This document shows positions 55,958 to 64,000 of a stretch of 64,000 nucleotides of DNA, one piece after another. How positions within the stretch are numbered: position 1 is the first letter of the stretch; every line of letters begins with the position of its first letter. Below the pieces are notes generated by a model, which searched no databases, was not told the origin of the DNA, and was given only the letters and a program-made list of their open reading frames with translations. The DNA is from Turbatrix aceti (lineage: Eukaryota; Nematoda; Chromadorea; Rhabditida; Panagrolaimidae), in NCBI GenBank assembly GCA_963969345.1, contig OZ017766.1:11346001-11410000 (forward strand). Direction: 5' to 3'. The position numbers and the translations under genes were made by a program.

Positions 55958-58561
55958 TCAATACTCCCGAAACATGGTGATGAGCAGATGATGAACAGAC
56001 GGAAAAGTCTGAACAAACTGGTCAATGTTTGCCCTGCCATAGGCCTTCTGAAGCTTTCGTGCAAAGTTGCCAATGTTGGCATCGTTGAGGGCGGCGTAGT
56101 GGGACAGAAAGCTATCCAGAATCTTGCAATCAATGAAATTGCTGCGAATAAGGATGAGCAAAGCTTCCTTGTTAAACTTTGTACCCTTTGCCGTTTCGAT
56201 GATGACGTTGGTCGAAATCTCGCGAATCATATCGCACGGAATGTAATTTCTCAAAACCTCCAAAAATCGGGCAAATGCCGAGCAGTAGTGGGATTTGTCC
56301 TGATGCGTGAGGCCCGGAGCATCGGCGAATCCACTCACAAACTGTGTGAGAGCTTTTTCGACAAATTTGAACGTCTTGGAGAGTTCTTCGTCGCCGGAGG
56401 GCGTGAGAAAGTGATTGATGAGGTTGCAGAGCTGGAGGAAGTTGTTAAAAACCTGTGGCTTCTGGTAGGCCACCAGGAGGGGCTGGAGGACGTCACGGGT
56501 GTAAAAGGCAAGCTGATTGATCAACTCGTTGTACTGGAGGATCGGCGAGGTGGGGGGCACCGGAGTGGGCGGACCACCGTGAGCAGGGACACGCGAATTC
56601 GTCAGGTTACGAATCTCAGAGCTCGTATTCATGACGGTCGGGTCAAAGTGATTCGGGAGTTTGCTAAAAAAAATTTATATTACCAAAATTGTCAAAAACT
56701 GTTGAAAAAATAATTTTTACAAAAAAAATATTTTAAAAAAACTAAAATTGATTTTTTAGGCGTGAAAATTAAAAAAAAAGTCAATTTTAGGCAAAAAAGA
56801 TAAATTCCCAGAATTTTAATACTTTCAACAACAAAATTCCAAACTAACAAAAAACAATTTCTACGGTAATTTTCGAAGGTACGGGCAAAAAATAGCGTAT
56901 CGTTTTTTGACCATTTTTTATTAAAAAAAATTTACAAAAATTATACCGAAAAAAAATTTATAAAATCGTACAAATGCAACTTTTACGGCATTTTTTACAA
57001 AAATGAAAAATGATCATTTTAGGCGAATTTAAAAAAAAAAACAAATAATGCGACTTTTAGGTGCCTTCTGGATAAAAATTAAAAAAACAAAATGTTGAAA
57101 ATACAATTTTACAAAAAATGGGTGGATTCAAAAAACGGTATTTTTAGCATGAAAATTACCGTTTTACGTTATATTTTTTTACAATCGACAAAAAAACGTT
57201 GAAAATGGTTGTTTTTTCTTGGGCAAACTTTTTGAAAAAAAAGGGTTTCACCACGAAAAATTTCTGATATTTTTTTTCCATCAAAATTAAAAAAACGTTG
57301 AAAATTAAATTTTCATAGGTTAACGAGCACAAAAAAACAGATAGTTTTTTATAATACAAATTTTGAAAAAATAGCAAAAATGTATAAAAATAACTCACCG
57401 CCCTCGGTAGCGACGTTCCAGCTCTGAGGAGATAATCGGGTTTACGATAACCGTCCACCGCTTGGTAATCGACGCCGTGACAAACTCGAGGATCTTTTTG
57501 ATATTGTCCATGAGCACGTAGCTGGCAAACGTCCCAACGTACTGCTTGTCAAAGTCAAACCCGTTGTTCTTGAAATTTGCAAAGAGTTGGGCCCGAAATT
57601 CTTCGTCGAAAGCGAGACTCGTCGTCCAGTCTGCGAGTTTCTTGGCGACCGGCGTGATAAGCATGAGTTCGACTTCTCTGTGGTACTCAAACTCACTTTC
57701 ATCGGTTTTGCGGTCACGAATGGTCTTGAGAAGCTGCGTGGCTTCCTGGGTCGCGTCCTGGAGCGCGTTTACGATGATGTTGTCGATGGAAGCAAGAATG
57801 AGTCCTTTGAAGGTCTCTTTCGAGACGTAGGGCACGTTGTCGTCTACGTCAAGCACGAGTTCTGCAAAAAATGCCAAAATAACAAATTTTTTACGTAAAA
57901 AGTAAAAAAAAAGTTACGTTTTACGGGAGACGGCGAATACGGTAGAGAAGGAGTCGACGGAGGGCTCGCAAAGATTTCAGACGGCGTTTTCATGTGAAAT
58001 TTGGGCTCGGCCATGCCGTTGTCGCCGCCGCCGTGCATCCCATGGTGCGAGGGTGGAGGAGGATGGGTGGGCACATTGAGGGGAGATTGGCGGTAGTCGC
58101 CATCGACTGAAAAGGAGAAAAAAAGTTTATTTTGACATAAAATTTCGGTATTTCCCCAAATTTTGACGGAAAATCGCAAGTTTTAGTATCCGCCTAAAAT
58201 TTAGAGTTTTCGGTGACTTTAGGCCTAAAATCTTGCATTTTCACAACATTTGACGAGAAAAACGTTCATTTTAGGCCAAAAAAGTTTGGCCTAAAATTTG
58301 TTTTTTACTCACATTTAACGCAAAATTTTCCATAAATTCCGACTCACCGCAAGCATAGATCATGTCGAAGGGGTTGAATCCCAGCTGTTGTTCCCGGTTC
58401 ATCGTAAAGGCATTCAGCGGAGGCGAGCAATCAAACTGCGAACGCGAATCCGAATAGATATCCGGAGTGAAGTTTCTCGGTTGATGGGAAAACTTGAACG
58501 CCGACATGTAACTCGGAGGAGGCGATGACATAGCTGACGACACTGGCGGATTTGTGGTCAT
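55958..58561 (-). CDS. NOT1-like protein resembling the CNOT9-binding/middle region (copy 2)
   Basis: Exons 58348-58561, 57918-58106, 57399-57861 and 55958-56663 (phases 1, 1, 2) give 523 aa. Residues 1-135 are low-complexity, rich in Pro, Ser, His and Gly (SSPPPSYMSAF, THPPPPSHHGMHGGG), including FDMIYACG. Residues about 136-290 are helical (YVSKETFKGLILASIDNIIV..., ...NPIISSELERRYRG) and resemble the DUF3819/CNOT9-binding region of CNOT1. After a Pro-rich linker (RVPAHGGPPTPVPPTSP), the last 200 residues resemble the helical repeats that follow it in CNOT1 (FNKEALLILIRSNFID). The CAF1-binding MIF4G and the C-terminal NOT-box region are missing; full NOT1 exceeds 2000 aa. It may be a short paralogue that modulates CCR4-NOT deadenylation. 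Homology is judged by eye and another HEAT-type family is possible. An acceptor (TTTTTTTCCAG) lies 4 nt before the ATG, and a possible 5' UTR exon ends at the GATC|GTGAGT donor near 58756. Confidence 0.6.
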
Positions 58562-58939
58562 TACCCTGGAAAAAAAAATAAACACAGGTGATTTTACAGG
58601 TTTTACGATCAATGATGGGGAAAAAATTTGGCAAAAACAACATTGTCATCATCACAATTTTACAGAACAGAAGAAAAAAAACAAAGAGAGTGAGCGTAAC
58701 CCAGCCTGGCAAAAATGACCAAACGAGAAGAAAAAAAGTGAACGTTACTCACGATCAAAGTTGTGCGTACGTTTTTCTTCTCTTTTGTTTTTTGATCGTA
58801 AACTTGGAGTAACAATTCATTCTTGCAACCTGCGAAGACTGATTACGTTCGTGAGCACGATTACGTTCTTTTTTCTTTCTGAGAAATTTTTTATTTTTTA
58901 TAAAACTTTATAAAACTATTGTTTTTTTACCGGAAAATG

Positions 58940-59114
58940 CGAACAGCTTATGACCGAATTGCAGGGCATCAGTGATCGAAATTGGTCCTTTGATCTCCTT
59001 TCTGAAGATGCCGAAGATCGTGCCGATCGGTCCGAAGCAGTCGATGTTGGACGAACCATCCAGAGGATCGAAGATAACAATGTACTTGCCATGAAAGTTT
59101 TGATCGACTTGGAT
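58940..59114 (-). pseudogene. Antisense fragment of an FBPase exon (unit 2)
   Basis: The minus strand encodes [39 protein letters not shown] and a few dozen further residues, matching exon 2 of the FBPase gene at 60499-60675. The reading frame is open. About nine differences are silent third-position changes and about ten change the amino acid. The splice acceptor is destroyed (TTTAATCC instead of TTTTAGGCCATCC) and similarity stops before the exon end. The excess of silent changes suggests it derives from a paralogue that was once functional. Confidence 0.75.
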
Positions 59115-59582
59115 TAAAGAAAAATGGGGATAACAAGAATGATTTTGGTCTCGACACGATTTTTTTTAAATGACATAAATATGTTGTTTTTCTTACATTT
59201 TTTTGTAAAAACGAAAGTTGTGATGGTGTTTTACGATCAACTTACGAAAAAAGTGAAAAAATAGCAAAAAAACTGTATGTTTGGCAAGAAACAAAAAAAA
59301 CGTTTCTCAACACGAAAATTTGTTTTTCATAAATTTCGCGTCGAAACTCGTTTTTCGAAAAGGATGTATAAAATTGCGTGTTTATTACACATTTTTCTAG
59401 AAAGTTCAAGATTTTTATAATATTTAAAATTACAGTAACATATCGTGACGGAAGATGCATTGCGTGTGGCTTTGATAATTTGCGTTGAGCGTATTTATTT
59501 TCACCTTTTTTGCTTACTGTGATGCTTCATCAAGCCGAACTCACACTGACTGTCATCGTCGTCCGACTGCATCATCACCACC

Positions 59583-61254
59583 ATGCCGGGGTCAGCTGAA
59601 AGCTCATCATCATCGTATGGCATTGATACGGATACGATCACTCTCGCGAGATTTGTTCTCAACGAACAACGCAAACATCCCGGTGCCACCGGTGACATGA
59701 CAAATCTCCTGACTTCGCTGTGCACTGCTTTCAAGGCTATTTCAAGTGCCGTACGCAAGGCTGGACTCGCTCAGTTATACGGTATTGCTGGAAAGACAAA
59801 TGTTCAGGGTGAGGAAGTCAAGAAACTCGATATTCTCAGCAATAAACTCATGATCAACATGATTCGGTCTTCCATGAGTGCTTGTCTTCTCATTTCGGAA
59901 GAAAATGAAGAAGTGGGTTTTTTTGAGGGTTTAGGACTAAAATATTGAAAAATAGGTTCTTGAAGGGAATTTTTTTTCGTGTCAAGAACGTTTTTTGTAA
60001 AATTGTTTTATTTTTATTTTTTTGCCAAGTTGATTGTAATTTCTTTACACACCTGCGTTATTAAAAAGAAATAAAAATTGCTGCAAAAATGTTTTTTATG
60101 TGTAGAAAAAAACTTTTGCTCATAATTTTTTTTTCTAAATACAGAATTTTTTGCTAAATGACATAAAAATTGAAGGATTGTTTCTTTCGCTGCGCGAATT
60201 TTTTTTTTTAAATTAAATTTTTTTTTATTTTAAAAATTTTTATAAATAAAAAAGATAATAAAAAAACAAAAAAATATATAAAATTTTTTTCAAATTCATT
60301 GTAAAACACGAAACTTTTGAAATCATTTTTTCGCGTTCAGAATAAATTTTTGTCCCAATTTTGTTCAAATACATTTTTTGTCTATTTTTTAGCAAAAATT
60401 ATTAACTCAGAATTTAAAAAAATGTGAAAAATGCATTTTTATGCCATTTCAAAAAAATCTTGTCAAGACTCACATTGTGATTTTCCCATTTTTAGGCCAT
60501 CCAAGTCGATCAAAACTTCCATGGCAAATACATTGTTACATTCGATCCCCTGGACGGATCGTCCAACATTGACTGCCTCGGACCGATCGGAACGATCTTC
60601 GGCATCTTCAGAAAGGAAAGCAAAGGTCCAGTTTCGACTGCTGATGCCCTGCAATCCGGTCGTAAACTCGCCGCTGCGGGTTACTGTCTTTACGGTTCAG
60701 CATGTACCGTAGTATTTTCTACTGGACACGGTGTCAATGGTTTTCAACTTGATCCGGTTTGATTTTTGGATTTTTTTTGGGGATAGAAATGTAGTTTTCA
60801 GAATCTCGGAGAATTCATCCTGACAAATCCGAATATGAAATGTCCGTCCAAGGGTAAAGTCTACAGTACGAACGAGGGATACGCCAAAAAGTGGCCCAAA
60901 GGTGTCACGGAGTACATTCATCGCTGCAAGTTTCCACCTGAGGGAAAAACTTGTATGAATGCTCGGTACATTGGATCCATGGTCGCTGACATCCATCGTA
61001 CGATTCTGAATGGTGGGATTTTCCTCTACCCTGCCATGTCCGATTCACCCAATGGAAAGTTGCGTATTCTGTATGAAAGTCACCCGATGGCATTTCTCGT
61101 CGAACAGGCTGGGGGACTTGCAATTACTGGAACCGGTGATATTCTCGATATCCAGCCTACTGAGATTCATCAACGTTGTCCGGTTTTTCTGGGATCCAAG
61201 GAGGATGTCGAAGAACTCCGATCATACCTCATCAAATACGATGGTGGAAAATGA
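59583..61254 (+). CDS. fbp-1: Fructose-1,6-bisphosphatase
   Basis: Three exons (59583-59912, 60496-60756 and 60802-61254), all phase 0, give 347 aa; the family is typically about 335-340 aa. The enzyme hydrolyses fructose 1,6-bisphosphate to fructose 6-phosphate, the committed cytosolic step of gluconeogenesis. Visible signatures are [19 protein letters not shown] and [12 protein letters not shown] in the N-terminal half, the metal-binding SEEN and [10 protein letters not shown] loops, [33 protein letters not shown] and NGKLRILYE near the active site, and a C-terminal [11 protein letters not shown]. The start chosen is the only ATG giving the [11 protein letters not shown]...[11 protein letters not shown]-terminus. 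All key motifs are intact. It converges with the receptor gene downstream (136 bp between stops). Confidence 0.95.
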
Positions 61255-61390
61255 TTCTGACATTGACATGAAATTTTTCAACGCATATTTTTCTTCCTAC
61301 ATAAATATAAATACATACATACTATAATATACACCGTAATTTCTATCGTATATATTAGGCACACAACAATTACCAATTGTAACTGGCCAT

Positions 61391-62790
61391 TTATTCCACG
61401 AATGACGACGTATGTGTAATTGGTGTATTGCCCTGTTTTCTGAATATTACCGCTTTCAGAGCTCGTCTATACGGTCGAACACAGATTATCGTAATTATGG
61501 GATTGATAGCCGTGTAGAAAGGATGTGGCATGAGTAAGTATACGAATAACCCGTTTGTTGTACCGTCTTTTGTTAGTATGACAAATCCACAAAGCCACAT
61601 GGCCACTAGTGAAGATAGCGTCGGTGTTATGGCCTAAAAATTATTGACGATACAAACAGATTTTACGATAAGAAATAATGCGTATTCGGTGGAACAGAAA
61701 ATATGCAGAAAAATTTCGTCGCGAAAGCTTGAAAAGTGCGCAAGCGCTAAAGCAAGAGGTCAAAATTTTCGTTGCGAGAGATGTCTAACGACTAAAACGC
61801 GCATGCGATGGAACAAAAACTTTAAAAATTTTCGTTGTGAGAGCCGTCATACTGTACAAAAGTGCTTTCGTTGCAAGAAACTCAAATTTCTTACCTGAAC
61901 AAAAAGTCTCGTTCCAAGTTGTGATTGCATCTGTTGAACAGCTTTGTTACCTGTTGAAGAGGCTTTCAGTTGTTTGAGTTGCTTTTGCACGGCTCTCATA
62001 GACCAAAAAGATGCAAAAACACAAATAGTGCAAACGACGTATACTTCGCCGATGAATATATGCATGGCTGGGTTTAACTGAAAATTATTTATATGTGTGT
62101 TCCGATACGGTAGATAAACTTTGACTTACGATAGAACAATAACAAAAAGTTTGATTCAAGTTTGAAACGTTTTCCCATAAGGGAGCATTTTGGATGAGTG
62201 CTGTCATTTCTTCGTTTCCTTCAATTGGTTCTATTGCGTGAACGTAAATCATACTGGCTACGATACCAGGAATTAGGGTAGCGAGGTAGATTACTATCAT
62301 TGCAAGATAGGATATTACTTGTTTTCTAAAAAAGTTAAGAAATTGTTTACGGTGCGTGCGCATTTTCGTGGTAAGAGTTGGCTTACCTGCAGATAGCAAA
62401 ATACCTGTACAAACACTGTACAGGTAGCGATGCAAAGCTCATATAGAATGCATTGGTATAGATTCCAACATGTGCACATCGCAGAGCCAAAGGGTTGACA
62501 ATGTTCCAGGGGGCTCCTCCGCGAAGGAAAAGGTACCCAGATGTTACTTCTAATTGCTAAAAAATATATAGTATTTCTATTGAAACATTTTTTGTTCAAC
62601 TCACCAATTGGGAATAAACGATTAAAATTTCTGCCAGTACGTCAATAATTGCAGCTATTGTCATGAGCTTACTGTAGGGTTTCATAATTAAGGGAGTACG
62701 GTGCTTTATGAGGTAAATTAGTAAAATATTGAATACAATGCAAACGACGAAACATGTATTAGTAAAATAGTAGTGAACATCCAAAATCAT
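61391..62790 (-). CDS. Serpentine (seven-helix) receptor, chemoreceptor-like
   Basis: Five exons (62605-62790, 62387-62556, 62130-62325, 61895-62077 and 61391-61633) give 325 aa. Seven hydrophobic segments are visible: CFVVCIVFNILLIYLI; LMTIAAIIDVLAEILIV; ALRCAHVGIYTNAFYMSFA followed by YRYFAICR; YLAMIVIYLATLIPGIVAS; IFIGEVYVVCTICVFASF; ITPTLSSLVAMWLCGFVIL; and FYTAINPIITIICV followed by RPYRRAL. The short loops, KPYSKLM after helix 1 and a PYR motif after helix 7 resemble the nematode Str-superfamily receptors (srd/str/srh type). Such proteins usually sit in ciliated sensory neurons. The exact class is uncertain. A Tc1-type element begins 25 bp upstream of the ATG. Confidence 0.82.
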
Positions 62791-62815
62791 TTTATTGTTT
62801 TACTATGGACCAATA

Positions 62816-64000
62816 CAGTGGATTGCAAAATTATAGGACCACCCCTAAAATTGACGATTCCAGCTTTCGTTCATAAGTTAGGTGAATTATGCTTTCAGAT
62901 ATGAATTCAGGGGCCCAGAAAACCCTATTGCCGTTGCGAATGTGCCAGGATGTTGCTCGGGTAGAACAAAAATATACAATTTTTGAATTTGGGGTGTTGC
63001 AAAATTATAGGACCACCCCAAGAAAAAATGATTTTACAATTGAAAATGCAGTCTGTAACGACTCTGAGTGCATTGTGCAGTCCCAAAAAGTTAGTTTATA
63101 ATTTAAAATGTTGATATCCGCGCTGCCGATCTGAGCTTTGATGGTCTGAATACCCTTAGGTAGTTTTAGTATCTCCAACATCAATTATGGTATCCTGGAG
63201 GTCAGAAATGATGTCGCATTGCCAACCATTGTTACTAATTACTTTGTCATGATTGTACTGCTAATTTTCAAACCGATACAGACCGGGAATTTATGTACAC
63301 TGACTGCGAAAATCGCTTTTTTGAACCTGGGGTTCTCCCCCGAGGCCCCTGTTCCAGTGAATCAGGGCGCGTTTTGTTCGTAAAAAAATTTTCATGCGAG
63401 GGTTTGGTATTGAAACGTGTAACAGTGATTATGTTGAGCATTTTGGCAACTTGCACAATTCACCCGGCATGCCGCGAAGCCGATGTGAAGCGTCGCGTTT
63501 TCTGAATTACGAGAAGCCCCCAGCTATACAACGAAAACAAAGCCACAAAAATTTTTCATGACTAAAGCATCTTCTACACAATTTTGTTTTATGCTACGAT
63601 ACCAATTTGTTCCCTTCCGGTCATTTATATGGTTCGGAACACAGGTTGGCGCAGAAATGGCCGATGTTTATGTCGGGCTCAAATCCGTTATAGGATCTGC
63701 TTGCACGTTGCACTTTGCACTGTGCACTCTACCCGTCAGGTGAACTGTGCAAGTTGCCAAAATGACTTATATAATTCGTACTACAAGTTCCAGTACCAAA
63801 CCCTCGCATGAAAATTTTTTTACGAACAAAACGCGCCCTGATTCACTGGAACAGGGGTCTCGGGGGAGAACCCCAGGTTCAAAAAAGCGATTTTCGCAGT
63901 CAGTGTACATAAATTCCCGGTCTGTATCGGTTTGAAAATTAGCAGTACAATCATGACAAAGTAATTAGTAACAATGGTTGGCAATGCGACATCATTTCTG
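62816..64000. mobile_element. Tc1/mariner-type non-autonomous element or foldback, running off the window
   Basis: TA followed by CAGTGGATTGCAAAATTATAGGACC (62814-) is the canonical Tc1-like terminus; the motif CAAAATTATAGGACCACCCC repeats at 62999. From about 63207 the sequence is a near-perfect palindrome centred near 63603 (TTCCCGGTCTGTATCGG at 63915 mirrors 63276), so by symmetry about another 400 bp including the right terminus should follow the window end. No DDE-transposase frame is present. Confidence 0.7.

Overview
This is nuclear DNA of a nematode, most likely a rhabditid in or near Caenorhabditis. The evidence is short introns (about 45-60 nt) with TTTTCAG acceptors, an orthologue of the tandem-repeat galectin LEC-1, a worm-type serpentine receptor, and dense miniature inverted-repeat transposons. 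Nothing prokaryotic is present. Most genes are split, so I joined exons by hand from splice signals and reading phase. Spans below run from start codon to stop codon, introns included.

Layout. (1) 1-14 kb is a cluster of an LRAT/H-REV107-like (NCEHF) gene family: a 3' fragment at 307-539, intact copy A (3095-4077, +), inverted copy B (6310-7460, -), copy C (9866-10923, +) and decayed copy D (12259-13338, +). hAT-type MITEs, a TTAA-flanked foldback and a truncated LTR element lie among them. (2) 13.3-20.2 kb is a gene-free repeat field with direct repeats, foldbacks, a tRNA-like SINE relic and two orphan copies of the LRAT-family promoter. (3) 20.3-23.9 kb holds three compact genes: a type II membrane protein built of four 4-cysteine exon modules, a secreted CxxC protein, and a divergent histone H2B-like gene with an intron. 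(4) 23.9-28.4 kb is intergenic, with a cluster of hairpins and a 1.7-kb foldback. (5) 28.4-43.2 kb is the galectin gene, with a 13.3-kb first intron that contains candidate alternative first exons. (6) 44.3-46.4 kb is an eight-exon secreted, probably GPI-anchored, protein. (7) 46.5-59.1 kb is a near-identical tandem duplication of a four-exon gene resembling the middle of CCR4-NOT subunit NOT1. It is interrupted by a 200-N gap and a 3-kb transposon, and each unit ends in an antisense fragment of a fructose-1,6-bisphosphatase (FBPase) exon. (8) 59.6-61.3 kb is the intact FBPase gene. (9) 61.4-62.8 kb is a convergent seven-helix receptor gene, with a Tc1-type element just upstream of its start codon that runs off the window end.

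The genes do not form one pathway. The most notable items are the divergent H2B, the short NOT1-like gene in two copies, the exon-per-module cysteine protein, the LRAT family with a shared upstream motif, and several MITEs whose exact 8-bp target duplications can be read directly. The 46.5-59.1 kb duplication abuts an assembly gap and may be two haplotypes placed in series.
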